A DNA stretch of 64,000 bases from Vibrio sp. 10N.286.49.B3 (lineage in GTDB: Bacteria; Pseudomonadota; Gammaproteobacteria; Enterobacterales; Vibrionaceae), in assembly GCF_002873395.1 (NCBI RefSeq), contig NZ_MCUV01000024.1:1-64000 (forward strand), in the 5' to 3' direction. Below are positions 9,996 through 19,293 of this stretch, in pieces (within the stretch, counting starts at the first letter, position 1; every line of letters begins with the position of its first letter). The notes beneath the pieces were generated by a model. The model saw only the letters and a list, made by a program, of their open reading frames with translations, made no database searches and was not told the DNA's origin. The position numbers were made by a program, and so were the translations under genes.

Positions 9996-10004
9996 TTATC
10001 CACA
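9996..10004 (+). promoter_or_regulatory. DnaA box
   Basis: TTATCCACA is a perfect consensus DnaA box. It lies 16 bases beyond the last iteron core, where oriCII carries its essential DnaA site. Confidence 0.9.
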
Positions 10005-10005
10005 G

Positions 10006-10640
10006 TTAAAAAGCGTTGATTGCTAATTTGCTGCTGATTTTTATAAATTTGATATAGATTGATGACCTAATTTAGTCTGTTTTACCTCTGGAACTATGAT
10101 CATGGTTGTTCATTTTAGTTTTTGATTTCTAAATTGCTTTTAATAAGTTTTTAGTCTTTTACGAGTAATGCTAACAGGCACGGTTCAAATTACTCGTCAT
10201 TATCGGAAGCATGATCATGAAAGCAACTCTTTATAGCGTGTTATTCGTATTTTTATGCTTTTCATTGCTAATTTTCTCATCAAACCTTATTCCATCAGCA
10301 CTTAGCCGTAACTTACCAAGTGAAAATTATGCTTCCATTGAGCTTTCTTTCTTGATCATTGATCCATAAAAAGATCTGTAATTTATACTTTCCTTTTGAG
10401 CTTGTTGTTAATTGAGCCATCTTGATCATTCTTCCGTTAATTGCCTTATATTTATTTATGATAATATGAGGATCCTTGATCATGCTTCTAGTTAATGGGG
10501 TGTTGATAATAAAATTTTCAATTTAGATTTATATTTTATAGAAAATTCATCCTGAAATATCACTTTTTATATCGATTTTAGGTTGATTTTGATGTTTTGT
10601 ATTCAAAATAACAACCTCCGTATTCTATAGGTTCTATTTA
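10006..10640. promoter_or_regulatory. Origin regulatory (incompatibility) region with further RctB-like sites
   Basis: This stretch holds no convincing gene. It has dispersed TGATCA-centred sites at 10096, 10211, 10353, 10424 and 10478, several preceded by GGAA two bases before ATGATCA. The last three are in the opposite orientation to the iterons. In V. cholerae the equivalent interval (rctA region) holds 39-mers that restrain initiation. A transcript may cross it, but none can be proved from sequence. Confidence 0.7.
10303..10341 (-). promoter_or_regulatory. 39-mer-type RctB site
   Basis: On the minus strand GGAAGCAT and TTACGGCTA have exactly the spacing seen in the site at 27585-27623. 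The middle ATGATCA core is degenerate here (ATAATTT). It lies in the regulatory half of the origin, where inhibitory 39-mers are expected. A second, poorer copy begins near 10200. Confidence 0.62.
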
Positions 10641-10656
10641 TCGTTCCGAGGATGGT

Positions 10657-10669
10657 TTTACAGTGTAAA
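10657..10669. promoter_or_regulatory. parS2 centromere site 1
   Basis: TTTACAGTGTAAA is a palindrome matching the vibrio chromosome II parS2 consensus TTTACANTGTAAA. It lies 211 bases upstream of the parA start. Confidence 0.9.
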
Positions 10670-10879
10670 TAAGTGACAAGGTAACATTTAATTTCTTTTA
10701 GATATATACCTCCTGTCATAGATAAAAGGAAAAATAATTTAATTTTGTTGAGTACAAGTTAAATTGATTTTTCTTCTAAAGTTTGTGATTTTAATCATTA
10801 AATGTACGTGCACCTTTTTTGTGGTAATGATACTATTTGTTGTACATTATGTTTAAACATTCAATCATGGAATTGTCCA

Positions 10880-12100
10880 ATGAAAAGAGAACAAACGATT
10901 GAGCACCTCAACAACCTCGCTGAATTAACTAAGCAGGTACAGGCTGATCGAATAGAAATTATTTTAGAAGAGCGAAATGATGACCACTTTCCACCAATGT
11001 CTAAAGCTTTGATGGAAACACGTTCTGGCTTAACTCGAAGAAAATTAGATGATGCGATTACTAAGTTAGAGTCAGAAGGTCATCAGTTTACTAAAAACAA
11101 TGCAAATCATTATTCTATTTCTCTTCAAGAAGCACATATGCTTATGGATGCTGCTGGTGTTGATAAATTTCATGAACGTAAAAAGAATGGTGATAATAAA
11201 CCTTGGGTTATAAATGTTCAGAACCAAAAAGGCGGTACTGGAAAATCGATGACTGCGGTTCATTTAGCGGCTTGCCTATCATTGAATCTCGATAAACGTT
11301 ATCGTATTTGTTTAATCGATTTAGATCCTCAAGGCTCATTACGACTTTTTCTAAACCCTCAAATCAGTGTCTCAGAGCATCAGAATATCTACTCTGCGGT
11401 TGATATTATGCTAGATAATGTGCCTGAAAATGAGGAAGTAGATGCTGAGTTCTTACGTAAGAATGTATTATTACCGACTCAATACCCTAATTTAAAAACA
11501 ATTTCTGCATTCCCTGAAGATGCAATGTTTAATGCCGAAGCCTGGCAACATCTTTCTCAAAACCAATCTCTCGATATTGTTTGTTTATTAAAAGAAAAGC
11601 TAATTGATAAAATGGCAGATGATTTCGATATTATCATGATAGATACTGGCCCTCACGTTGACCCATTAGTGTGGAATGCTATGTACGCTTCGAATGCATT
11701 ATTAATCCCTTGTGCTGCAAAGCGTTTAGATTGGGCGTCAACCGTTAACTTTTTCCAACACTTGCCAACCGTTTATGAAATGTTCCCCGATGACTGGAAT
11801 GGTTTAGAATTTGTTCGTCTTATGCCTACGATGTTTGAAGATGATAATAAAAAACAAGTATCAGTATTAACGGAAATGAATTATTTATTAGGTGATCAAG
11901 TTACGATGGCAACCATTCCACGTAGCCGAGCATTTGAAACCTGTGCTGATACTTACAGTACTGTTTTTGATTTAACCGTTGGTGATTTTGAAGGTGGTAA
12001 AAAAACATTAGCAACAGCGCAAGATGCTGTTCAAAAAGGTGCTTTGGAGCTCGAACGAGTGCTTCACAGTCATTGGTCATCACTAAATCAGGGAGAATAA
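10880..12100 (+). CDS. parA2: ParA2, chromosome II partition ATPase
   Basis: The start at 10880 gives 406 residues beginning MKREQTIEHL, the length and N-terminus of vibrio ParA2. The longer open frame from 10802 adds 26 residues of low plausibility. A winged-helix N-terminal domain (about residues 1-105) precedes the Walker ATPase. The deviant Walker A motif KGGTGKS is at residues 117-123, and LIDLDPQG and MIDTGPH follow as the other ATP-site motifs. This is the large, plasmid-type (P1-like) ParA that binds its own promoter DNA as well as driving segregation. parB2 starts three bases after its stop, so the two are co-transcribed. Confidence 0.95.
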   Translation: MKREQTIEHLNNLAELTKQVQADRIEIILEERNDDHFPPMSKALMETRSGLTRRKLDDAITKLESEGHQFTKNNANHYSISLQEAHMLMDAAGVDKFHERKKNGDNKPWVINVQNQKGGTGKSMTAVHLAACLSLNLDKRYRICLIDLDPQGSLRLFLNPQISVSEHQNIYSAVDIMLDNVPENEEVDAEFLRKNVLLPTQYPNLKTISAFPEDAMFNAEAWQHLSQNQSLDIVCLLKEKLIDKMADDFDIIMIDTGPHVDPLVWNAMYASNALLIPCAAKRLDWASTVNFFQHLPTVYEMFPDDWNGLEFVRLMPTMFEDDNKKQVSVLTEMNYLLGDQVTMATIPRSRAFETCADTYSTVFDLTVGDFEGGKKTLATAQDAVQKGALELERVLHSHWSSLNQGE

Positions 12101-12103
12101 GCA

Positions 12104-13078
12104 ATGGCTTTAAAAACATCTGAACTTAACGCAAAACTTTTTGGTAAAACAAACAAACGCCGTGTTGCGACACCTCAAGAAGCACAGACGGCAGCGAAAG
12201 AACAAGCACAAGTGATAGAGCTTGCTGTTGCTGGTGAAGACCTTGTTTCTTTTGAATTAGTAAAAATACCAGCAAATCAAGTCGAAGATAAGACGCTTGT
12301 TTTTGCCCAAAATGCACGTGAGCAATCATTCTTAAATGAACATGCTCTTGCAGATGTATTAGTCACTCTACGTGAACGTGGGCAACAGTACCCAGCTGTT
12401 GGACGTAAAACACAAGATGGTAAAATAGAAGTATTAGATGGTAGTCGCCGTCGTATGTCTTGTATTTTAGCTGAAAAAGATTTTTTGATTTATGTTGCTG
12501 ATAACATTAATAGTGAACATGCCAAGTTTTTATCTGATGTAGCAAACGCACATAAGCCGCTTTCTTTATATGAAAAAGGCAAAGAAATGCAAGCTAAGCT
12601 AGATAGTAGCGAAGCGGTTGACCAAAAATCATTAGCTAAAATGTTTCAGTGTAGCGAAGCATTAGTTAGTGGTGCATTGAAGGCAGCAGCATTACCATTA
12701 GAGTTATTGCAGGCATACCCAAATGTAAGTGATTTAGGTCGCCCAACTATAGTGAAGTTACATAAGCAATTTAATGAGTTAGATAAAGCGAATCAAGATC
12801 AACTTATTAAGAAATGTAATGTTGAAGCGAATTCGTTATGGCAGCGTAGCAGTGCACATGGTGTAGCTCGTTTAACAAAGGATGTCTCAGAGTCAATTGA
12901 AGGTTGGATTACCGATCTTGCGCCACAAAAAGTTGTGCCTAAAATAACGAAGCAAGATCTTATTAAAGGTCGTGCAAACTATAATAGAAAGGGCAATAAC
13001 TTATCACTGACTTTGAAAAAAGTTGATGATGCGACAGTTGATGAGATTTTAGAATTTATTAAATCAAAATTAAGCTAA
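12104..13078 (+). CDS. parB2: ParB2, parS2-binding partition protein
   Basis: A 324-residue ParB. The N-terminus (MALKTSELNAKLFGK) is the ParA-interacting type. The ParB/Srx-like domain includes VLDGSRRRMSCILAEKD near residues 110-126. The helix-turn-helix around residues 175-200 (SLAKMFQCSEALVSGALKAA) would read the parS2 palindromes found at 10657, 15261 and 15316. A C-terminal dimerisation part follows. It is the second gene of the par operon and is followed by a strong terminator. Confidence 0.95.
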   Translation: MALKTSELNAKLFGKTNKRRVATPQEAQTAAKEQAQVIELAVAGEDLVSFELVKIPANQVEDKTLVFAQNAREQSFLNEHALADVLVTLRERGQQYPAVGRKTQDGKIEVLDGSRRRMSCILAEKDFLIYVADNINSEHAKFLSDVANAHKPLSLYEKGKEMQAKLDSSEAVDQKSLAKMFQCSEALVSGALKAAALPLELLQAYPNVSDLGRPTIVKLHKQFNELDKANQDQLIKKCNVEANSLWQRSSAHGVARLTKDVSESIEGWITDLAPQKVVPKITKQDLIKGRANYNRKGNNLSLTLKKVDDATVDEILEFIKSKLS

Positions 13079-13096
13079 TAAGTTACCGTTACAAAA

Positions 13097-13121
13097 AGTC
13101 GCCTTGGGCGGCTTTTTTTTT
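13097..13121 (+). terminator. par operon terminator
   Basis: The stem AAGTCGCC / GGCGGCTT with a three-base loop is followed by a run of nine T residues, 19 bases after the parB2 stop. Confidence 0.93.
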
Positions 13122-13163
13122 GTCTTGTGTTAACATTAACGCAGAGATTATTAAGGTATATTT

Positions 13164-15272
13164 ATGAAAGCAGAATGCAATTTTTTATTAGAATTATTGG
13201 CAACAGCCAAAAAATATCATATTCGCTTTGGGGTTGTTTTAAAAGGAGAGAAAACCTGGCAACTGGATCTTATCAGTTGTTACCTTTCTTTAAAGTCTGA
13301 TACAGCTATTGTCCAATTGGGTGGGGTACCATTAACTCGTCAATGCCCAAACCTTCTATTAGATAATTTCACTAGTTTAAGCTTTAAAAAAGGGCAGCAA
13401 TTATTAGGGCGAGAGTGTGCACATTTAGTTTGTGACTTTACTCCTCAAGACAATGAGATAAAAAATGGTATCGAGTTTGATGCAAATAGTTTTAGTGCGG
13501 CGCTAGGTTCCATTACTGGCGGTGGTTTACTCTTTATTATCGACTGTGAGAATAGACTTAATACGCCAGATAATATTTGGCTAAATAATGCCTTTGAGCA
13601 ACTATATGTCATTAAGCAAAATCAAGCTCTGCCAGTCATTGATACAAATACTTTACCGAGTATTCCAAATTCGACGATTATTTATCATCAGCAGCAGCAT
13701 ACTATTTCTTTAGTCGAAAAGCTTTTATCTGGTCGAAGAAAAAGACCTCTTGTTATTACAGCAGATCGAGGTCGTGGAAAAAGTTCAGCTTTAGGCATGG
13801 CTTCAGCTAATCTAATGACGAGAGATAAAGCGGTTAATATTATCGTTACTGCACCGAGCATTAAAGCGGTCGAGCCCATTTTTTCATATGTATTAAAGGG
13901 CGTTGACGATATATTATCATCTTCAAAATATCATATAGAGTTAGCTTCGGGTTCTAGAATACAGTTTATTTCTCCGGATGAACTATTACGTTCATTACCT
14001 GATGCAGATCTACTTCTTGTTGATGAAGCAGCAGCCATTCCATTGCCGATGCTAACCTCAATGCTAGAGGTTTATCATCGTATGGTTTTTTCTACCACTA
14101 TCCATGGTTATGAAGGTTGTGGTAGAGGCTTTAGTATTAAATTCCAAGCTTGGCTTAATGCACATAGACCGGGGTGGAAAGGTTATCATTTAAATCAACC
14201 TATTCGTTGGCAAGAAAATGATCCATTAGAGTTATGGTTATTTAAGTCTTTTCTTCTCGACTCCAGCATAGAGTCTTTCGAACCATCAAACTTAATCATT
14301 CCTTCTGCTTCACCTTTAATTAAGCTTGATAAAAAGAATCTATTAACTAATGCAAAGTTACTTTCCCAGTGCTTTGCTTTATTAGTACATGCACATTATC
14401 AGACAACACCTAATGATTTATTCCAACTTTTAAAAGACGATAATAGTGATTTATTTGCCTGGATAGTTGATGGCAAATGTTTGACATGTGTATTAGTGGT
14501 ATCTGAAGGCAATCTTAAAACTGACCTTATCGAGCAAGTTCAACTTGGATTACGGCGACCAAAAGGGCACATGATCCCTCTTTCTATTGCTAATCACCTT
14601 GCCGTTTCTCAGGCAGCGACTCAACGTTGTTGTCGAATAATGAGGATAGCTGTCTCGCCTAATATGCAAGGTTTAGGTGTTGGCTCTGCAGTATTGAACT
14701 GGCTAGAAGAGTCACTTGAAAACAAGTATGACTATATAGGTTCGAGCTTCGCTGCTACGGCAGAGTTAGTTTCTTTCTGGCGTAATAATGGATATCAAAG
14801 TATTCGACTTGGCTCAACTAGAGATCAAGCCAGTGGGTGTCATTCATTGGTTGTGTGTAAGTCTTTACAGGTTGCATCAAAGCATTGGATTTTTGATGGG
14901 CATAGACAGTTTAGAAAGCAGTTCACATTTCTTTTATCTAGTACTTTTTCAGATTTGGATTTGGTGCTAATTAAAGGCTTGCTAACTACGCCATTATTAG
15001 TTTCGCAACCAGATGTTCTGAATATACACAGACGATTGCTTGATCTTTATGGGCGTGGTGGTAGTGGGGCTAATAGTGTTTCTTATGTTATTTATTCAGC
15101 TTTATCAGAACTCTCAAACTTAGATGGTGTAGATGACTTACTTTTGAAGTATTTTTTATTACAGCACTCTCCATCTGTATGTATTGAATATTTCAAAATG
15201 GCAGGAAGAAAAGAATTTGAGTCGGAACTACGTAAATCAACTTTGCGATTACTCAGTCGATTTACAGTGTAA
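13164..15272 (+). CDS. tmcA: TmcA, tRNA(Met) cytidine acetyltransferase
   Basis: A 702-residue protein (E. coli TmcA is 671) that acetylates the wobble cytidine C34 of elongator tRNA-Met using acetyl-CoA and ATP. The helicase-like module has Walker A ADRGRGKSSALG with Lys206 and a DEAA box (LLLVDEAAAIPLP) at about residues 288-300. The GNAT acetyl-CoA site is RIAVSPNMQGLGVGSAVL at about 495-512. A C-terminal tRNA-binding tail follows. An AAGG ribosome site precedes the ATG. The last four codons, Phe-Thr-Val-stop, are themselves a parS2 sequence, so the end of this gene serves two purposes. Confidence 0.94.
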   Translation: MKAECNFLLELLATAKKYHIRFGVVLKGEKTWQLDLISCYLSLKSDTAIVQLGGVPLTRQCPNLLLDNFTSLSFKKGQQLLGRECAHLVCDFTPQDNEIKNGIEFDANSFSAALGSITGGGLLFIIDCENRLNTPDNIWLNNAFEQLYVIKQNQALPVIDTNTLPSIPNSTIIYHQQQHTISLVEKLLSGRRKRPLVITADRGRGKSSALGMASANLMTRDKAVNIIVTAPSIKAVEPIFSYVLKGVDDILSSSKYHIELASGSRIQFISPDELLRSLPDADLLLVDEAAAIPLPMLTSMLEVYHRMVFSTTIHGYEGCGRGFSIKFQAWLNAHRPGWKGYHLNQPIRWQENDPLELWLFKSFLLDSSIESFEPSNLIIPSASPLIKLDKKNLLTNAKLLSQCFALLVHAHYQTTPNDLFQLLKDDNSDLFAWIVDGKCLTCVLVVSEGNLKTDLIEQVQLGLRRPKGHMIPLSIANHLAVSQAATQRCCRIMRIAVSPNMQGLGVGSAVLNWLEESLENKYDYIGSSFAATAELVSFWRNNGYQSIRLGSTRDQASGCHSLVVCKSLQVASKHWIFDGHRQFRKQFTFLLSSTFSDLDLVLIKGLLTTPLLVSQPDVLNIHRRLLDLYGRGGSGANSVSYVIYSALSELSNLDGVDDLLLKYFLLQHSPSVCIEYFKMAGRKEFESELRKSTLRLLSRFTV

Positions 15273-15273
15273 A
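15261..15273. promoter_or_regulatory. parS2 centromere site 2, overlapping the tmcA stop codon
   Basis: TTTACAGTGTAAA is identical to the site upstream of parA2. It covers the last codons and stop of tmcA. A half-site (TTTACAC) lies between it and the next full site. Confidence 0.9.
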
Positions 15274-15315
15274 TTACAGCTTTACACTTTCAGTGGAAAT
15301 TTAAATTTCAGCCAA

Positions 15316-15328
15316 TTTACACTGTAAA
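15316..15328. promoter_or_regulatory. parS2 centromere site 3
   Basis: TTTACACTGTAAA matches the parS2 consensus and lies 55 bases from site 2. The two would form a small ParB2-loading cluster about 5 kb from the origin. Confidence 0.9.
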
Positions 15329-15427
15329 TTGTTCGTGATGGAGTCCTGAAAAATGTAGCAAAGACATTTTTTTTTCACAAAATCTAGATAGTATGGTTTC
15401 ATATAATAAGGACATGGATAATCTTAT

Positions 15428-17107
15428 ATGTGGGACAACTTTGTTTATATGAGTGATGAAAATACAGTAATGGCAAAGGTGCCAGACAATGTAGTAGTAG
15501 ACTCATCTGTGAGTTTTGAATTAGAAGAACTTCATACACAATTAGGCATACTTGGTTGCAGCGATCTATATTTAGACTTGGAAGTTGTAAATCAATTTAT
15601 AGGTCTAGCGAAAGAAAATCATGACACAGAAAATAGAGCCTTCAAAATTGCTTATTCAGTAGATGCAACTATTACGATCAATATTGCTGATGATTGTATG
15701 CTTGCTAATATGATCGTTGCTGGGAGTTATAGAGGGCAGGGTGTTAGTAGTCAGGATATAATTAAGCAGTTAAAAGATGCTGGAATCATAAAAGGAATAA
15801 ATAAACAGGCGCTAAAAAAAGTGCTTCATATGAGTCATACACTATCTTCAGGTGAGCAATTTATTCAGCCAATAGCAAAAGGTCTATTTCCCGTTAATGG
15901 AAAAAATGCGCAGTTCCAGCCACTAATTAAAGATGTAAGAAAACAAGTCTTAGCACCTAAAGCTTCAAGCTCAGATTTAAATAAAATTGATTTAAAAGAT
16001 TTTGGAAAAACAATCACTGTAGGAGTAGGTAATGAATTAATGAAGCGAATTCCTCCTACAAATGGCGAACCTGGCTTCACCGTCAAAGGCGAAAAACTTC
16101 TACCTAAAGAGGGGGAGTACTTAGATTTTAAACTTGTTGTTGGCAGTAAGGTTAGCTCACAGGATAGTAATCTATTAATTGCTACTCACTCTGGGATGCC
16201 AATTATATCCGAACGGGGTGTTGCCGTTGAAAATACACTTTGTTTGAAAAACGTTGGAATAGATACAGGGCATATTAAATTTAAAGGTCACATCGTTGTT
16301 CAGGGCAATATTGAAGCCGGTATGGTGGTTAAAGCCACTGAATCTATTACAGTGGGTGGTTTTATTGAATCTGCTGATGTGCAAGCTCAAGGTGATATTA
16401 GCGTTGCAAAAGGGATTATAGGGCATATCGTAACTGACGAAGAAACATATACATGCCGCGTAAAAAGTAATGGCAATATTTCGGCTAATTATGCTCAATA
16501 CTCAGAGTTGCAAGCTGGTGAGAGTATTCATTTGTCTGTATACAGTTTAAATAACAAAATTCAATGTGGACAAGATTTGTTGGTTATCGATAAATCCCAA
16601 GAAAATGGCACCTTGAGTGGTGGAACTGTTAAAGTTGGCCGTCGAGTTCATTGTGTTGAACTTGGTGTTGAAGGTGACACATTAACTAAAGTTCATGCCT
16701 TTGCTCGTTACGATGCATTTAAAGATAGAATGACCAAATATAATGATTTGTATAGAGTAGCTCAAGAGCAAACGATGGAAGTGGTTAGGGCTCAAATTTC
16801 TTTTCAGAAAAAGCCGAAATCAGAAAGAGGTTCAGATGAAGAAATGCTGATTAAAAATAGAAAAGAAGAGAACAATCAGCAGCTAAAAAAAATCAAAAAT
16901 GGTATTGAACAACTTAATAGTCAATTTGAATCTTGCTTTAAAGATTGTACTATCGAAGTGAAAAGTAAAGTTTATACAAGGGTTACGATTCAATTTGGTA
17001 ATGAGAAGATTGTGACAAAAAGAATACATGGTCCAAGTATATTTTCCTTTAACCAATACGAGATACTTTGTGAGTCATTACTATCAAATGAAGATATTAG
17101 CGCATAA
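15428..17107 (+). CDS. FapA/DUF342 family protein
   Basis: A 559-residue DUF342 protein. The N-terminal half contains the FapA-type segments RIPPTNGEPGFTVKGE and TVGVGNELMKR. The middle (about residues 270-420) is a right-handed beta-helix-like run of glycine and valine turns (KFKGHIVVQGNIEAGM, TVGGFIESADVQAQGD). The C-terminal 110 residues are charged and probably coiled coil (KKPKSERGSDEEMLIKNRKEE). In V. vulnificus FapA responds to the glucose enzyme IIA. The role here is unknown. The ATG at 15428 follows AAGGA at some distance; an in-frame ATG at 15449 is an alternative start. There is no signal peptide, so it is cytoplasmic. Confidence 0.78.
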   Translation: MWDNFVYMSDENTVMAKVPDNVVVDSSVSFELEELHTQLGILGCSDLYLDLEVVNQFIGLAKENHDTENRAFKIAYSVDATITINIADDCMLANMIVAGSYRGQGVSSQDIIKQLKDAGIIKGINKQALKKVLHMSHTLSSGEQFIQPIAKGLFPVNGKNAQFQPLIKDVRKQVLAPKASSSDLNKIDLKDFGKTITVGVGNELMKRIPPTNGEPGFTVKGEKLLPKEGEYLDFKLVVGSKVSSQDSNLLIATHSGMPIISERGVAVENTLCLKNVGIDTGHIKFKGHIVVQGNIEAGMVVKATESITVGGFIESADVQAQGDISVAKGIIGHIVTDEETYTCRVKSNGNISANYAQYSELQAGESIHLSVYSLNNKIQCGQDLLVIDKSQENGTLSGGTVKVGRRVHCVELGVEGDTLTKVHAFARYDAFKDRMTKYNDLYRVAQEQTMEVVRAQISFQKKPKSERGSDEEMLIKNRKEENNQQLKKIKNGIEQLNSQFESCFKDCTIEVKSKVYTRVTIQFGNEKIVTKRIHGPSIFSFNQYEILCESLLSNEDISA

Positions 17108-17141
17108 AAAAATGCCTATTATTCACAAGCAATAATAGGCA
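17107..17141 (-). terminator. Terminator of the lap operon
   Basis: A perfect 11-bp stem TGCCTATTATT with a seven-base loop is followed on the minus strand by seven T residues. It lies 23 bases beyond the lapB stop and also separates the convergent fapA-like gene. Confidence 0.85.
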
Positions 17142-17163
17142 AATTAAAGGAATGTCTTTAAAA

Positions 17164-19278
17164 TTAGCTAACCGTTCTTACTTTTCCTTTTTTAAGATCA
17201 GCGAGCACCTGCTCCTTTGGTCCATCCGCAATAATAGAACCTTTCTCCATTACAATAATACGATCAGCTATATCTAGCATAGATGTTTTATGTGTAATTA
17301 AGATAAGCGTTTCGCTCTCTGTTAAATGTGCGAGCTGATGTTTAATTAGCATCTCAGAGCGATTATCCATCGCACTAGTTGGTTCATCTAGTAGGAGCAC
17401 TGGAGGGCGACCAAGAAAAGCACGAGCAATGGCAATCGCTTGACGTTGCCCACCAGATAGCATGCCTCCGCCTTCACCTACTTGACGTTCAAGACCAGCA
17501 GGATCTTGCTGAGTAAAAGCGGTCACTCCCGCTCTATTCGCAGCATCCATCACATCTCTATCATCACTGAGTGGGCGGCCTAAAGTGATATTGTCTCTAA
17601 TTGAACCAAAGAATAAGTTACTATCCTGTGGTACACAGCCTATATTGCGTCGTATATCGACGTGATGTAATTGTTGAATATCGGTATCATCAATACGTAC
17701 ATGCCCCTCTGTAGGCTGATATAAGCCCATAATGAGACGTTCAAGAGTTGTTTTACCTGAGCCAATTCTACCTATGATTGCAACTTTTTCACCTGGATTG
17801 ATAGTGATACTTAAGTTACGAATTGAGGCCATTGGTGAATCTGGGTAATGGAAAGAAACATTATCTAGTTCAATCTTACCTTGAATGATAGGACGATGAA
17901 TATAGCGTTTACCAACCTCTTGTTCATCAGGCATTGCCATCACTTGTTCAATGATTGTCATCGATGATTTAGCTTGATTGTATCGTGATGACAACAATGA
18001 TAATTGAACCATTGGTCCTATCGCTCGTCCACTCAACATCGTTGCAGCAATCAAACCACCCATCGTTAAGTCACCATTTGCAATCAAGTAGACACCTAGA
18101 ATAATCATACCCACATTACAACTTTGTTGAACAAAGCTTGCTGAACTTTGAATGCTATCTGTAATACGACGGCTTTTTATATTCCAGTTTGCCATATGAG
18201 CAACAGCTTCTTCCCAACGGAATTGAAACTGACTTTGAGCACCAAAGAGTTTTACGGACTCTAAGCCTGCTAAGCTTTCGATTAAGTTTGCGTATTTTTG
18301 CGAGGCTAAACGAGAGCCTTCTTCAATCGCTCGTCGCAAAGGAGCTTGAATAAGCAATGAGTGAATAATTAAGATAACAACACCAGCAATAGGCACCCAA
18401 ACTAATGGTCCTGCCATCAGCCAAATAATCACTAGAAATAAAATAGCAAAGGGGAGATCAATTAAAGAACTGATGGTTGCTGAAGTAAAGAACTCTCTTA
18501 TTGATTCAAACTCTTGCAAGTGTCGAGCAAAAGCACCAACAGATTGTGGTTTCGATTCCATACGAATGCCAAGCACTTTACTAAATAGCTTTGAAGAAAG
18601 TAAAATATCCGATTTTTTTCCAGCAATATCGATAAAATAACTTCGCAGTATCTTGAGTAGAAAATCAAAAACAAAGACAACAAAAATACCACTGGCTAGA
18701 ACCCATAGCGTTTCGAAAGCTAAATTCGGCACCACCTTATCGTAAACGAGACGAGTAAACATAGGTGCTGCAATAGCAAAAAGATTGATGAGGACCGATG
18801 CAATTAAAACATCACGGTAGATTTTTTTTGATTGCCAGATTGTGCTCCAGAACCAATGACCATCATTAGTCTTTAAAACTTCGGGAGAGCGTTCATCGTA
18901 ACGAAATTGTTTTTTGACTAAGAAGTATCGACCTGCGTAAAGTTCTTCAAGCTCTTTTAAAGGTAAAATAATTGGAACTAAACCGCTCTCTTCAGTAATG
19001 ATTTCTGCTTCTTGTTTGTCGAAATTAATACTATTTAATACACAAGCATCTGCTCCCTTGAGAAGTAAAACTGCTGGCAGTATTAATTCAGGAATCTTGG
19101 ATAACTCCGCCCTTTTTTCTTTTGCAACTAGCCCTGCTCTTTCTGCTGAGCGAGGAAATAGAAAGGGGGTAAGTTTCCCTTCCGATAGTGGTAGTCCGTT
19201 AATCAATGCCTGTGGTGAATTCGCTAATCCATAATACCGGCTAACATAGATTAAGGAATTAAGTAGTGGATCTTGCAT
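17164..19278 (-). CDS. lapB: LapB-like type I secretion ABC transporter
   Basis: A 704-residue exporter of the HlyB/LapB class that powers secretion of the giant adhesin. An N-terminal C39-peptidase-like domain (about residues 1-135) lacks the catalytic cysteine, as in LapB-type transporters. Five to six membrane segments follow (about 160-430). The nucleotide-binding domain has Walker A GRIGSGKTTLERL, the signature LSGGQRQAIAIARAF, Walker B VLLLDEPTSAMD and the switch histidine in LILITHKTS. It is the last gene of the operon, 15 bases after lapD. The matching outer-membrane pore (LapE) is not in the window. Confidence 0.92.
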   Translation of the reverse strand: MQDPLLNSLIYVSRYYGLANSPQALINGLPLSEGKLTPFLFPRSAERAGLVAKEKRAELSKIPELILPAVLLLKGADACVLNSINFDKQEAEIITEESGLVPIILPLKELEELYAGRYFLVKKQFRYDERSPEVLKTNDGHWFWSTIWQSKKIYRDVLIASVLINLFAIAAPMFTRLVYDKVVPNLAFETLWVLASGIFVVFVFDFLLKILRSYFIDIAGKKSDILLSSKLFSKVLGIRMESKPQSVGAFARHLQEFESIREFFTSATISSLIDLPFAILFLVIIWLMAGPLVWVPIAGVVILIIHSLLIQAPLRRAIEEGSRLASQKYANLIESLAGLESVKLFGAQSQFQFRWEEAVAHMANWNIKSRRITDSIQSSASFVQQSCNVGMIILGVYLIANGDLTMGGLIAATMLSGRAIGPMVQLSLLSSRYNQAKSSMTIIEQVMAMPDEQEVGKRYIHRPIIQGKIELDNVSFHYPDSPMASIRNLSITINPGEKVAIIGRIGSGKTTLERLIMGLYQPTEGHVRIDDTDIQQLHHVDIRRNIGCVPQDSNLFFGSIRDNITLGRPLSDDRDVMDAANRAGVTAFTQQDPAGLERQVGEGGGMLSGGQRQAIAIARAFLGRPPVLLLDEPTSAMDNRSEMLIKHQLAHLTESETLILITHKTSMLDIADRIIVMEKGSIIADGPKEQVLADLKKGKVRTVS

Positions 19279-19293
19279 TAAGATGATTCCTTT

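Larger units (their letters stand above)
9648..10005. other. Chromosome II replication origin, minimal region (oriCII)
   Basis: From rctB outward the region holds a 29-mer site (9666-9694), an AT-rich segment at about 9695-9830 suited to strand opening, six regularly spaced iterons (9860-9980) and a consensus DnaA box (9996-10004). GATC occurs about 13 times in roughly 300 bases, against an expectation near one, as known for Dam-dependent oriCII. The order rctB, opening region, iterons, DnaA box, regulatory region, parA is the same as in V. cholerae. Confidence 0.93.

Noticed and set aside
10802..10879. Upstream extension of the parA2 frame by 26 codons
   Set aside because: The extension is cysteine-rich and unlike ParA2. 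The internal ATG gives the usual 406-residue protein.
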